A DNA stretch of 44,131 nucleotides from Gammaproteobacteria bacterium UBA2168. Its GTDB lineage: Bacteria > Pseudomonadota > Gammaproteobacteria > Pseudomonadales > Azotimanducaceae. Below are positions 1 through 7,839 of this stretch, piece after piece. Position 1 is the stretch's first letter. Every line of letters starts with the position of its first letter. The translations under genes and the position numbers were made by a program. The notes beneath the pieces are model-generated. The model was not told where the DNA came from and made no database searches. It worked only from the letters and a program-made list of their open reading frames with translations. The stretch is from the NCBI GenBank assembly GCA_002327525.1, contig DCWG01000094.1, positions 1 through 44,131 on the forward strand. The letters are read 5' to 3'.

Positions 1-39
1 CTAGCGCCGAGAGTTGATTTGTCGCTCAGCCAGGACACG

Positions 40-759
40 CTAGTCGCCTCTACGGGGAATGAGGCGCGCGCGCAGATATCCCGCCAGCGTGTTGTCACGG
101 AGGGTGCGCCTCAGATATTCGCGCTCGAACACCAGATAGTCGAGATCCTCGAACAGATCGCGCCTGGTGGTGGCTGGCGCCTGCGGATCCAGTTCTTTGA
201 CGACACGCGCAGGATTACCGGCAACGACCGTGTTGGCCGGAACGTTTTCCGCCACCACGGCCGCTGCAGCGACGATGGCGTTGTCCCCGACCTTCACACC
301 CTTCAGGATCCGGGCACCGTCCGCGACCCAGACATTGTCGCCCAAAGTGACAGGCGCGGTCGTACCGGGTGGGAATGCTCGATGGTACAACCCGTGCCAG
401 TCGGCATCGGAGATGTAGGCGCCGGTCGCCAACATGCAGCCAGCCCCGAGCGTGATACGTTCGGCGGCGATCACCCTGACGCCCGGATTGATGATGGTGT
501 AGTCGCCCACTTCTATGCGGGGTGAGTTTCCATCGAGGGCCCAGGTCGAGAGATGGATCGATGCGTCGCGTTCCGCATGCAGATGCACGTGCCGGCCCAC
601 GCTGATCCCCGGACCGCTGATGTGTACGTGCGAGGGGCGTAATACGCGCAACCCCTCCTCTACTGATGCCAATCGAGGCACGAGAAAGCGACGGGTCATG
701 AGGGCAGCGACTCTCATGAGCAATGCATTGAGCCACAATGGCTCATGACGGCGGATCAT
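40..759 (-). CDS. Hexapeptide-repeat acyltransferase (LbH fold)
   Basis: This is a 239-aa protein of the left-handed parallel beta-helix acyltransferase family (maltose/galactoside O-acetyltransferase, WbbJ-like), expected to transfer an acetyl or acyl group from CoA or ACP to a sugar hydroxyl or amine in the cytoplasm. Imperfect hexapeptide repeats run from about residue 47 to 190, with the typical closing turn GNPARVVKEL near residues 181-190. H122 in the segment ISDADWHG is the likely catalytic histidine. The start at 759 is chosen because the open frame extends to 870 but its first 37 residues look non-coding and would overlap the divergent gene that begins at 842. The acceptor is unknown: no sugar-nucleotide or polysaccharide genes adjoin it. 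The family is clear, the substrate is not. Confidence 0.85.
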   Translation of the reverse strand: MIRRHEPLWLNALLMRVAALMTRRFLVPRLASVEEGLRVLRPSHVHISGPGISVGRHVHLHAERDASIHLSTWALDGNSPRIEVGDYTIINPGVRVIAAERITLGAGCMLATGAYISDADWHGLYHRAFPPGTTAPVTLGDNVWVADGARILKGVKVGDNAIVAAAAVVAENVPANTVVAGNPARVVKELDPQAPATTRRDLFEDLDYLVFEREYLRRTLRDNTLAGYLRARLIPRRGD

Positions 760-822
760 TGACCTCTGATTCTCTCGGCCTGTGTCTCGGGCGCGGAACG
801 TACATTGTGATGGCATTGCCTT

Positions 823-837
823 GCGGATACCATCCGC
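823..837 (+). promoter_or_regulatory. Short hairpin just upstream of the CPT-like start codon
   Basis: A perfect 6-bp inverted repeat, GCGGAT/ATCCGC with a 3-nt loop, ends four bases before the ATG at 842, where a ribosome binding site would lie. No Shine-Dalgarno motif is visible here. It could limit translation or be coincidental. Confidence 0.25.
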
Positions 838-841
838 CGCA

Positions 842-1468
842 ATGGACACGGGTAAGATCATCTTTCTCAACGGCTCATCGAGCGCCGGTAAGACAACGCT
901 GGCACTTGTGTTGCAGCAGATGCTCAGCGACCCCTATCACCACATCGCGCTCGATCAGTTTCGCGATGGCTTGCCTGGACGCTATCGCGGTCTCAATTCT
1001 CCCGAGGGCTCTCCGGGCGCACTGGGACTCAACATCGTGCCGCGGGAACTGAACGGCGAACGGGTGACCAGCATCGAGATGGGCCAGCATGCCGACCAGA
1101 TGCTGCGTGGCATGCGCAGAGCCATTGCCGCCTTCGTGCGCGTCGGGAACAATGCCATTGTGGACGATCTGTTGTTCAAACCGGAGTATCTGGACGACTA
1201 CGCACTGGCTCTCGACGGACTCGATGCGTGGTTCATAGGCGTTCGCTGCCGCCTGGATGTCGTCAATGAGCGGGAGGCAATCCGTCCGGGGCGTTTCCCG
1301 GGCACGGCCACCTCGCACTACGAGAGCGTGCACGCTCACGGCTGCGAATACGACCTCGAGATCGATACCAGCGATCGACCCCCCCGTGCCTGTGCCGAGG
1401 AAATACTGCAACGCATCGAACAACCACCGGATGCACTCATCACAAGACGCGCCGCGCTCGAATTCTAG
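842..1468 (+). CDS. Chloramphenicol phosphotransferase-like kinase
   Basis: A 208-aa P-loop kinase of the CPT family, whose founding member phosphorylates chloramphenicol in its Streptomyces producer. The Walker A motif GSSSAGKTT lies at residues 11-19. The acidic residue D38, in the segment ALDQFRDGLP, sits where CPT proteins carry their catalytic aspartate. The frame is open from 782, but the residues before MDTGKIIFLNG do not match the family, so 842 is preferred. It is divergent from the acyltransferase with 82 bp between starts. No resistance genes adjoin it, so the role may be a general small-molecule kinase. Family assignment is good; substrate unknown. Confidence 0.8.
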   Translation: MDTGKIIFLNGSSSAGKTTLALVLQQMLSDPYHHIALDQFRDGLPGRYRGLNSPEGSPGALGLNIVPRELNGERVTSIEMGQHADQMLRGMRRAIAAFVRVGNNAIVDDLLFKPEYLDDYALALDGLDAWFIGVRCRLDVVNEREAIRPGRFPGTATSHYESVHAHGCEYDLEIDTSDRPPRACAEEILQRIEQPPDALITRRAALEF

Positions 1469-1558
1469 TCGCACACCGCCGGCCTGCTTACCTTTTGCTT
1501 ACACGCTACACATTCCTCTGATTGGAGATGTATATGACGTGCGGCATCATCGCGACAG

Positions 1559-1564
1559 TATAAT
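1559..1564 (+). promoter_or_regulatory. Candidate -10 box (TATAAT) upstream of a small ORF
   Basis: A perfect TATAAT lies 20 bp before the ATG at 1585. The best -35-like sequence, ATGACG at 1534-1539 (4/6 match to TTGACA), has a long 19-bp spacer, so the promoter rests mainly on the -10 box. Confidence 0.4.
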
Positions 1565-1584
1565 ATCCAGGCGAAAGCCTCATC

Positions 1585-1749
1585 ATGTCGATATCAGAAA
1601 AGCAAACAGCGAAGACGCAGCACACAGTACGCTCCCGGCAGAACGCGCGGACCTACGTGCGACGACCACGCGGTAGCGTCAACCTGCCGTTCATGAATGA
1701 AGACGGCAGCAAGAAACGCTGTGATTGGCTTGAGAAACTCGAAAAATAA
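1585..1749 (+). CDS. Hypothetical small basic protein (54 aa)
   Basis: An ORF of 54 codons with a strongly polar, basic product. It begins MSISEKQTAKTQHTV, has an Arg-rich middle (RTYVRRPRGS) and ends NEDGSKKRCDWLEKLEK. I do not recognise the family. Support for coding comes from its position in an otherwise empty 313-bp gap, a consensus -10 box 20 bp upstream, and a composition unlike random GC-rich sequence. Against it, no clear Shine-Dalgarno sequence precedes the ATG. It might be a nucleic-acid-binding small protein, but that is a guess from charge alone. Confidence 0.45.
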   Translation: MSISEKQTAKTQHTVRSRQNARTYVRRPRGSVNLPFMNEDGSKKRCDWLEKLEK

Positions 1750-1781
1750 CGCGCTATCACACCCTGGCGTTGCCGTCTCGG

Positions 1782-2381
1782 TCACACCCCGAGTGCTTGC
1801 GCCACCAGCGTGAGCCGGTCATTCCCGAAATACATGTCGTCCCCATCGACGAACATCGTGGGTGAACCGAATCCATCCCGCCTGATCAATTCGTCCGTGT
1901 TGTCTCTCAACTGATCCTTGTAGCGCTGATCTCGGGTGGCGCGCAGCAGCGCCTCACCATCCAGCCCGGCGTCGCGGGCAATCCCGATCACCTCCTCATC
2001 CTGGGAAATGTCAGCAAGTTCGCTCCAGTAGCGCCGGAAAGCACGGCGGGCATATGGCACCAGCAGGCCCTGTTCCATGGCCACGAACGCGCCGCGCATT
2101 ATCTTGACGCTGTTTACGGGAAACACTGGCGGTTGGCCTATCTCAAGGCCCTGATGTCGGGCCCAGTCGGCGAGGTCTTTTTGATAGTACCTGGCCTTCG
2201 CAGGCACCGGATTGGCACGGTTCTCGTACACGCTGGGATTGACGCTGTTGAATACGCCGCCGACGAGGATCGGCTTCCAGACCGTGTGCACCTGTTCGAG
2301 TTGCGCGAGCGGCTGGAGCGCTTCGAAAGCCAGATACGTCCAGGGGCTGGAACAATCGAAAAAGAACTCGAGTCTGTGCAT
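1782..2381 (-). CDS. 2-hydroxychromene-2-carboxylate isomerase / DsbA-like (GST kappa) family protein
   Basis: A 199-aa thioredoxin-fold protein of the HCCA isomerase/GST-kappa branch of the DsbA superfamily. Characterised members isomerise 2-hydroxychromene-2-carboxylate in naphthalene breakdown using glutathione. The N-terminal signature FFFDCSSPWTYLAFEAL (residues 6-22) carries the active-site Ser region instead of a CxxC disulfide motif. The C-terminal GSPTMFVDGDDMYFGNDRL is the conserved cis-Pro segment that closes the fold. Length matches the family. No aromatic-degradation genes are adjacent, so it may be a general glutathione-dependent isomerase or transferase. Confidence 0.88.
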   Translation of the reverse strand: MHRLEFFFDCSSPWTYLAFEALQPLAQLEQVHTVWKPILVGGVFNSVNPSVYENRANPVPAKARYYQKDLADWARHQGLEIGQPPVFPVNSVKIMRGAFVAMEQGLLVPYARRAFRRYWSELADISQDEEVIGIARDAGLDGEALLRATRDQRYKDQLRDNTDELIRRDGFGSPTMFVDGDDMYFGNDRLTLVAQALGV

Positions 2382-2511
2382 GCTCGTAACCCCAGGGCCA
2401 CCTCAGACGGGGCCGACCAGCATAGTTGACAGCTTCCGGCAAAGCACGTCTCATGAATCACGCGCGGCAGCGATTTGTCTCGGGCGACGCCGCGCCCGAT
2501 CAGGAGTCACC

Positions 2512-3267
2512 ATGTCAGACGCGGATCTGGACGCGCTCGTCCAACTCATCGACCAGTCGCAACGCATAGCCTTCTTCACCGGCGCGGGTATCAGCACGGA
2601 ATCTGGAATCCCAGACTTTCGCAGCCCGGGCACGGGTCTGTGGACGAAGATGAAGCCCATTGTGTTCCAGGAATTCATGGCGTCCGACGAGGTCCGTCAG
2701 GAATCCTGGCGGCGACGGTTCAGCGGCGAACGTATGCTGGAAAACGCCGTCCCCAACATGGGACACCTGGCAATCTCGGAACTCGTCTCGAGAGGTCGTT
2801 GTATCGGCGTGATAACGCAGAACGTAGACAATCTGCACCAGGATTCCGGAGTCGCGGACAATCAGGTGGTGCAATTGCATGGTAATGCCAGCTTCGCAAA
2901 GTGCATGTCCTGTGAGACCCGCTACGAACTGGCGGATCTGGAGGCTCAGTTCGCCACGCACGAACGCATCGAACCCTGCAGCCGCTGCGGCGGTGTAATC
3001 AAGTCCGCCACCATCTCCTTCGGTCAGTCGATGCCCGAAAAGGAGATGGCGCGCGCGCAGATCATGACGGAGTCGTGCGACCTGATGATCGTCGCTGGTT
3101 CGTCGCTGGTGGTCTACCCGGCCGCCGGTTTTCCCGAGTACGCGAAGCGACTCGGTGCGAAGCTCGCAATCGTCAACCGCGAGGAGACGCCACTGGACGA
3201 CATCGCCGATCTCGTCGTGCACCGGGAAATCGGTCCTACGCTGTCGTTCGTTGTCGGAATCAACTAG
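2512..3267 (+). CDS. NAD-dependent protein deacylase, Sir2 family
   Basis: A 251-aa sirtuin that would remove acyl groups from protein lysines using NAD+. The NAD-binding motif GAGISTESGIPDFRSPGTGLW is at residues 24-44. TQNVDNLHQDSG lies near 102-113 and the catalytic His is H123 in QLHGNA. The zinc site is C131/C134 and C156/C159. GSSLVVYPAA near 196-205 completes the Rossmann part. The start at 2512 is fixed by the Shine-Dalgarno AGGAG at 2502-2506; the frame upstream to 2212 is a shadow of the neighbouring gene. I do not see the Tyr/Arg pair that marks desuccinylase-type (class III) sirtuins, so deacetylation is more likely. Confidence 0.92.
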   Translation: MSDADLDALVQLIDQSQRIAFFTGAGISTESGIPDFRSPGTGLWTKMKPIVFQEFMASDEVRQESWRRRFSGERMLENAVPNMGHLAISELVSRGRCIGVITQNVDNLHQDSGVADNQVVQLHGNASFAKCMSCETRYELADLEAQFATHERIEPCSRCGGVIKSATISFGQSMPEKEMARAQIMTESCDLMIVAGSSLVVYPAAGFPEYAKRLGAKLAIVNREETPLDDIADLVVHREIGPTLSFVVGIN

Positions 3268-3281
3268 GGAGCCACCGCGTC

Positions 3282-4622
3282 TCAGCGGGTCGCGTTCAGC
3301 AGCGTGTCCGCAAATCGATTGAGATCCTGCAGATGAGAGCAGCGCTCCACCCTGAGGCAATGTGGCGCGTAGCGCGGCATTTCTGAATCGCCCTCGCCCC
3401 AGGTGTCTCGCCGTTCGGGATTGAGCCAGAATACCTGCTTCACACGGCCCGAGACATCGCGCAGCACATCCGAGCGGGGATCGAAGAAGTTGGAGCGCGC
3501 ATCCCCTAGTACGATGATAGTAGAACGGTGATTGAGTTGATGCGCAACCCGTTCACGAAAGTCGAGAAGCGCACGCCCGTAATCGGTCGTACCGTGGCCC
3601 CATCTCAGTAGTACTTCCTCGATAGCTCGCTCGTGATCGTGGCGTTCGAAGAATTCAGTGATCTCTCCGAGCGAATTCGAAAACGCGAAAGTGCGGACGT
3701 TGGGTAGCACATCGCTCAACTCATGCAGGAACAGCAGCAGAAAGCGGGCGATGCGGCTAACCGATCCGCTTACATCGCACAAAACAAATACACGGGAGCG
3801 TTCTAGTTTTCGTTGCCGCCAGCGCAGGCGAAACAAATTGCCGTTGTAGGCGACGTTGTCGCGCAACATCTGGCGTACATCCAGCATGCCGCGCTGCGCG
3901 CGTTTACGCCGGCGCCGGTGTTGCTGCGAGAGCCGCTCTGCCAGATTGCGTACCACGCTCTCCACTTCCGCGTAGTACTCGGGAGATATCTGTGCGAGAT
4001 GGCTCTTCAGTGCGGCGTCGAGCAGTGCCTTACGGCCAGATGCATCCACGACCAAGCGGTATTGCTCATCGACATAGTGGCGAATCTGACCCATGACGTA
4101 GTGATGGAGGTAGTTGAGCACATCGCGATGGGGGTCTGCTACCCGGGCCAGTTCGCGTAGCGTATCGATATGCAGCGCGGTGACGATGTGGCGTACGACG
4201 TGATTCTTGTCGCGCAGTGTGCGCATGGAAAACACGCCCGCATCCTGTGCCAGTTCCTGCACCCGCATGGACAGGTGATCGCGCTCGCCGTCCAGCAACG
4301 ACGTAACCAGTTTCTGGATGTCCTCACCGGTCACTCGCTCGATGCTCGCGATGACACCGGCAGCGGACACCGAACGGATCATCGTGCGCCGCGGTGCTTC
4401 CTGAAACGCGAGCTGATGGAAGAAACGCTCGAAGCAGTCACTGAACAGCGCCTTTTCATGTGCAGTCTTGGCAAGTGCCAGACTCAGGGCGTCGTGCAGC
4501 AAGCGGGGATCTGACACACCGATCGTGGACAATACCTGGAAAGCATCCAGGGTTTCAGCCGGTGACACGGCAACATCGGCGTGCCTGAGTGCCGCCACGA
4601 ATCTAGCGAAAGTGACATCCAT
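3282..4622 (-). CDS. VWA-domain protein, CoxE-like
   Basis: A 446-aa cytosolic protein of the CoxE-like von Willebrand factor A family. The C-terminal third is the VWA domain with a MIDAS motif DVSGS beginning at D283, followed by a core ending WLNPERRDTWGEGDSEMPRYA. The N-terminal two thirds is a helical CoxE-type region. Family members commonly work with MoxR-type AAA+ ATPases in metal insertion or enzyme maturation (CoxDEF, for example). No MoxR gene is next to it: it is convergent with the sirtuin gene (14-bp gap) and divergent from the kinase-like gene at 4687. Family assignment is strong, function unknown. Confidence 0.85.
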   Translation of the reverse strand: MDVTFARFVAALRHADVAVSPAETLDAFQVLSTIGVSDPRLLHDALSLALAKTAHEKALFSDCFERFFHQLAFQEAPRRTMIRSVSAAGVIASIERVTGEDIQKLVTSLLDGERDHLSMRVQELAQDAGVFSMRTLRDKNHVVRHIVTALHIDTLRELARVADPHRDVLNYLHHYVMGQIRHYVDEQYRLVVDASGRKALLDAALKSHLAQISPEYYAEVESVVRNLAERLSQQHRRRRKRAQRGMLDVRQMLRDNVAYNGNLFRLRWRQRKLERSRVFVLCDVSGSVSRIARFLLLFLHELSDVLPNVRTFAFSNSLGEITEFFERHDHERAIEEVLLRWGHGTTDYGRALLDFRERVAHQLNHRSTIIVLGDARSNFFDPRSDVLRDVSGRVKQVFWLNPERRDTWGEGDSEMPRYAPHCLRVERCSHLQDLNRFADTLLNATR

Positions 4623-4686
4623 GAGGCGGCATCATACACGTAGCGATTGCATTGACATCGGCGTGGCGCACGCCGACAGTCGGGTC

Positions 4687-5517
4687 ATGACGCCCGACGA
4701 AGCAACCGCGCGAGCGCTGGCGCACCGAGTCTGCGCACTCATACCCGAGTGGCGTGAGTCTCAGTTAACGGGCTTTGAGTACCTCGTCGACGGGTACAGC
4801 AACGCCAACTATCGTTTCATGCACGATGGTCTGCCTTATGTCGTACGTATCCCCTCGTACACCCAGCCTTTTGTGGATCGAGCACTGGAGTCGCGAGTGT
4901 TGCGGGATCTGCCCGAAGGGCTTCCGCCCGCGGTGTGCGCATACGATACAAGCGACGGAGCGATGGTGACGCGCTGGGTGGAAGGCAACTTGATGGCAGA
5001 GGAACGGGCACTTCCGGCTGCTCAGCTGGCGCGGCAGTTGCTCGAGTTTCACGAGCGTCTGCCCGATTTCACCAGAAACTACGATCCCCTTGCCCTCGTC
5101 CGCACCTACCTGGAGGGCATCGAGACCCCGCAGTGGATTGTCGATCTGGCCTCGCGTCCGTGGCGCCCGGTGGGCGCGCGACCCTGCCACAACGATCTCA
5201 ACCCTTGGAATATCATCGTAGGCGACGAGCAGACCTGGACGGTGCTCGACTGGGAGTTCGCGGCTATGAACGACCCGCTGTTCGACATGGTTTCGCTGGT
5301 GCTGGGTTCTGGGCTTGATGAGGATTACGCGCAGGCTTGCGCGGCCGCCTATATCGGTGCGTCTCCGCAAGCCGCGCGGCTCTCGGACTGCATCGAGGCC
5401 TTCTGGCTTCGGGAGTACGGCTGGGCGGTGGCACAGTTGCAGCGGGGCAACCAGCGTGAGGAGATCGTCGAGCGGGCCGATCTGGCCTATTCCGCCCTCT
5501 GCCAGCGAGTCACTTGA
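4687..5517 (+). CDS. Choline/thiamine kinase-like phosphotransferase (APH fold)
   Basis: A 276-aa aminoglycoside-phosphotransferase-fold kinase, closest in motif pattern to choline/ethanolamine or thiamine kinases (LicA/YcfN type). The catalytic Brenner motif HNDLNPWN occupies residues 168-175 and the metal-binding DWE starts at D188. The N-terminal lobe shows YLVDGYSNANYRF, the usual nucleotide-binding beta-hairpin. ATG 4687 is chosen because codons further upstream do not look family-like; an alternative start at 4621 would overlap the divergent VWA gene by 2 bp. Its last 31 bases overlap the convergent kinase gene ending at 5487. Substrate cannot be read from sequence. Confidence 0.82.
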   Translation: MTPDEATARALAHRVCALIPEWRESQLTGFEYLVDGYSNANYRFMHDGLPYVVRIPSYTQPFVDRALESRVLRDLPEGLPPAVCAYDTSDGAMVTRWVEGNLMAEERALPAAQLARQLLEFHERLPDFTRNYDPLALVRTYLEGIETPQWIVDLASRPWRPVGARPCHNDLNPWNIIVGDEQTWTVLDWEFAAMNDPLFDMVSLVLGSGLDEDYAQACAAAYIGASPQAARLSDCIEAFWLREYGWAVAQLQRGNQREEIVERADLAYSALCQRVT

Positions 5518-6023
5518 CGCAGTGCATCCCGCAGCCGTTGTTCAGGGGGCCCCTCCAGCACCCGGTGGGGGTAGCGATCTGCTCGCAGCCACCGAAGATA
5601 GGAACGATGCAGGCGCTGGCGCTCGTGCGGATGTTCTCGCAGGGGGTCTGCGTCCCAGGGCATGTCCGGTACGGTGAGCAGGTAACCGCGTCGAGTTCGA
5701 CGTGACAGCATCGATTCGATTTCCGCAGGAAGCACCCCGTACTTCTCACGCCACCAGATGGCGATCACGACGGTGTCTGTATCGGAAACAATGAGCGCAG
5801 AGCCTTTCGCGAGTGCCAGACGTTCAGCACGTTCCTGCGCCCGCGCGATGTCCAGCAGATCTGCGCAGGTGTAGGAAGAGCGTCCGCTCAGATAGGTTCT
5901 AGCGGTCTCTTCGACCAATGGAACGCGCAGGCGATGCGCGAGATCCGACGCCAAAGTCGTCTTTCCGGAGCTCTCCGCGCCAGTCAGGCAGACGCAGAAA
6001 CCGGACTCATGCTCTTGCGCCAT
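5487..6023 (-). CDS. NadR-type ATPase/nicotinamide riboside kinase-like protein
   Basis: A 178-aa P-loop protein matching the C-terminal ribosylnicotinamide kinase domain of NadR (AAA_28 family). Walker A GAESSGKTT is at residues 15-23, followed by the family segments VEETARTYL and VSDTDTVVIAIWW. It lacks the N-terminal DNA-binding and NMN-adenylyltransferase domains of full NadR. The start at 6023 overlaps the end of pnuC by 40 bp, so the two are translationally coupled. The expected job is to trap imported nicotinamide riboside as NMN. The frame runs open to 6683, but that upstream part lies antisense to nothing and out of frame within pnuC, so it is excluded. Confidence 0.85.
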   Translation of the reverse strand: MAQEHESGFCVCLTGAESSGKTTLASDLAHRLRVPLVEETARTYLSGRSSYTCADLLDIARAQERAERLALAKGSALIVSDTDTVVIAIWWREKYGVLPAEIESMLSRRTRRGYLLTVPDMPWDADPLREHPHERQRLHRSYLRWLRADRYPHRVLEGPPEQRLRDALRQVTRWQRAE

Positions 6024-6610
6024 GCGCGCCACCCCCAGAAAGCCATAGCCAGGTAGATACCGTACAACAAACCATAGAACGGTATGTTTTTGTAGAAATA
6101 CATGACCGTCGCGATGGCATCGACCACCAGCCATACGACCCAGTTTTCGATGTACTTGCGTGCGCTCATCCACATCGCCGCGAAACTCATGGTCGTGGTG
6201 GCGCTGTCCCAATAGGCGAGATCGGCATCCGTGCGAGTATCGAACCACCAGCCCATCACTAGAGTGCCGAGCACCACCAGGGAACCGATTGTCGCGGTGA
6301 GGTGCCTGGGCATGTGCGTTATCAGTAATTCGTCGTCGGTACTGCGCTCGCCCCGATACAGCCAGAAATACCACCCGTAGGCATTCATCACGACGTAGTA
6401 GACGTTCAGGAGCGTATCCGCGTACAGGCGAGCATTCAGCATCACGACCACGGATACCACCGCGTACAGCAGACCGATGGGAAAGGTCCAGATATTCTCC
6501 CGGATCAGCAGCCAGACGCACAGCAAGCCAGACGTGAGTCCGACGAACGAGAGCCAGTCCATGCTGCGAGCCGCATCTTCTAGCGTGCTGAGGAAGGAAG
6601 CGATGTCCAT
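5984..6610 (-). CDS. pnuC: Nicotinamide riboside transporter PnuC
   Basis: A 208-aa inner-membrane protein with about seven hydrophobic segments, matching PnuC in length and motifs. NVYYVVMNAYGWYFWLYRG near residues 69-87 and ENWVVWLVVDAIATVMYFY near 153-171 are the conserved substrate-pocket helices. PnuC moves nicotinamide riboside by facilitated diffusion driven by intracellular phosphorylation. The overlapping kinase gene downstream supplies that step, which favours NR over the thiamine-specific PnuT branch. No NAD or TPP riboswitch is recognisable upstream. The start ATG at 6610 has no clear Shine-Dalgarno. Confidence 0.93.
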   Translation of the reverse strand: MDIASFLSTLEDAARSMDWLSFVGLTSGLLCVWLLIRENIWTFPIGLLYAVVSVVVMLNARLYADTLLNVYYVVMNAYGWYFWLYRGERSTDDELLITHMPRHLTATIGSLVVLGTLVMGWWFDTRTDADLAYWDSATTTMSFAAMWMSARKYIENWVVWLVVDAIATVMYFYKNIPFYGLLYGIYLAMAFWGWRAWRKSMSPVSASA

Positions 6611-6724
6611 GCCGGGGCGGGGTCAGGTGTCGTGAGAAACACTCAGACTGCCGTGTCACGTCGGTCAGTGCAACCGCCGCCACACAGATGGATTCAGTCC
6701 GAAGCGCCCCGCCTCACGGCGCGC

Positions 6725-6901
6725 TCATTCAAGGTCTGTCAGGGCGATCTCCGGCTCGCTGCCGCTCTCGCTAATAACCGTGTGGACGCAATCGTATTCG
6801 AGCTTAAACGGCACTAGAGGCCCCATGTCGAAACCCGTTTCGGCGACCATGGCCTCACTGAAGGGGACGAAGAATTCCCGAAGCTTGGGATTGGCGGACA
6901 T
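6725..6901 (-). CDS. Hypothetical protein (58 aa) upstream of pnuC
   Basis: An ORF of 58 codons beginning MSANPKLREFFVPFSEAMV and ending SEPEIALTDLE. It is acidic, has a single Cys and no membrane segment. I do not recognise a family. The residue pattern looks like a real folded protein, and it occupies the otherwise gene-free stretch between pnuC and the divergent response regulator. It lies on the pnuC strand, 114 bp upstream, so it could be the first gene of that transcript. The ribosome binding site is weak (GAGAAA about 7 bases before the ATG). Confidence 0.5.
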   Translation of the reverse strand: MSANPKLREFFVPFSEAMVAETGFDMGPLVPFKLEYDCVHTVISESGSEPEIALTDLE

Positions 6902-7104
6902 GCGGTTTCTCGTTTGGTGATCCGTGGCGACATTGAAACAACCAATCCGGCAAACCAGTGGTGAGAAATGATGGAGGAATGCTGGAGAACTGCGGCCGCA
7001 CGGCGTGCGTCATGTCTGTCTACGAACGCACCAAAACACTGTCTGATTTCGGGAATTATGGTCCAATCAAGGCTAGAATCCGCAGGTCACAGCAGGACTG
7101 AGCC

Positions 7105-7803
7105 ATGGCCAAGCACATCGCCATCGTCGAGGATGATCCCGATCAGCGCGCCAACTACCGCGACGCCATCACCATGAAGGGCTACGACGTGGCCGCCTAT
7201 GGCAGCCGGGAAGAGGCAATGGAGGGTATCGAGGGTCAAATGCCCGATCTCGTCATCCTCGACATAATCCTCGGTGACGAGGTGGACGCCGGATTTCAAC
7301 TGTGCCGGGAACTACTGACCAAATCTCCATCGCTGCCCGTGATCTTTCTGACAGAGCGTATCAACGAAATCGACAAGATCTCCGGGCTCAGACTCGGGGC
7401 CTGGGATTACCTGCCGAAGCCAATCTCCCTCGATTATCTGGCCGAGCGCATCTCGTCGCTACTCCGCATCAACGAGGTGCGTTCCGAAAATCCCGAGGAG
7501 GAAAGCCCCACGGCCAGGCACATCGGCGAGCTGACCCTTGATCAGGAGGCTCTGCTCGCCTCGTGGAAGGGCGAGCGTATCGACCTGTCGGGCACAGAGT
7601 TCCGTATGCTGGCCAAGCTGGTACGCATGCCCGGTCATGCGGTGAGCTATGAGACGCTCATGAACGCGACGATGCAGAGCCTGGTCACTAACAACACGAT
7701 AAATACACACATGCGCAATATCCGCAAGAAGTTCGAAAAAGTGGACGGCGAATTTGCGTGCATCAAGAGTGAGTACGGGTTCGGCTATCGCTGGTCGGAG
7801 TAG
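7105..7803 (+). CDS. pdsR: OmpR-family response regulator, PdsR-like (dedicated sortase system type)
   Basis: A 232-aa response regulator. The receiver domain (residues 1-120) has acidic residues D10/D11, phosphoacceptor D53 in LVILDIILGD, and the conserved Lys in YLPKPIS. The C-terminal winged-helix domain (about 140-232) ends NTHMRNIRKKFEKVDGEF and YGFGYRW. Receiver and effector features and the adjacent kinase match the TIGRFAM-type 'proteobacterial dedicated sortase system' response regulator (PdsR). The kinase gene starts 36 bp downstream. A TAGAAT at 7074-7079 may be its -10 box, without a convincing -35. The symbol is given from pattern memory; no sortase gene is in the window. Confidence 0.8.
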   Translation: MAKHIAIVEDDPDQRANYRDAITMKGYDVAAYGSREEAMEGIEGQMPDLVILDIILGDEVDAGFQLCRELLTKSPSLPVIFLTERINEIDKISGLRLGAWDYLPKPISLDYLAERISSLLRINEVRSENPEEESPTARHIGELTLDQEALLASWKGERIDLSGTEFRMLAKLVRMPGHAVSYETLMNATMQSLVTNNTINTHMRNIRKKFEKVDGEFACIKSEYGFGYRWSE

Positions 7804-7839
7804 AGGCCTGCCCGTGATGGATGGTGGGACAATGGGTTT

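Noticed and set aside
1594..1785. Minus-strand 63-aa ORF
   Set aside because: It lies opposite the 54-aa ORF, has no family resemblance or ribosome binding site, and overlaps the upstream end of the HCCA gene region only by chance.
6024..6683. N-terminal extension of the NadR-type kinase frame to 398 aa
   Set aside because: It runs out of frame through the whole of pnuC, whose membrane-protein sequence is clearly the coding one.
6611..6724. Possible TPP or NAD riboswitch upstream of pnuC
   Set aside because: The TPP core motifs (CUGAGA and the ACCUGAUC-type segment) are absent. An ACACCTGACC stretch alone is not enough, and no NAD-type motif is recognisable.
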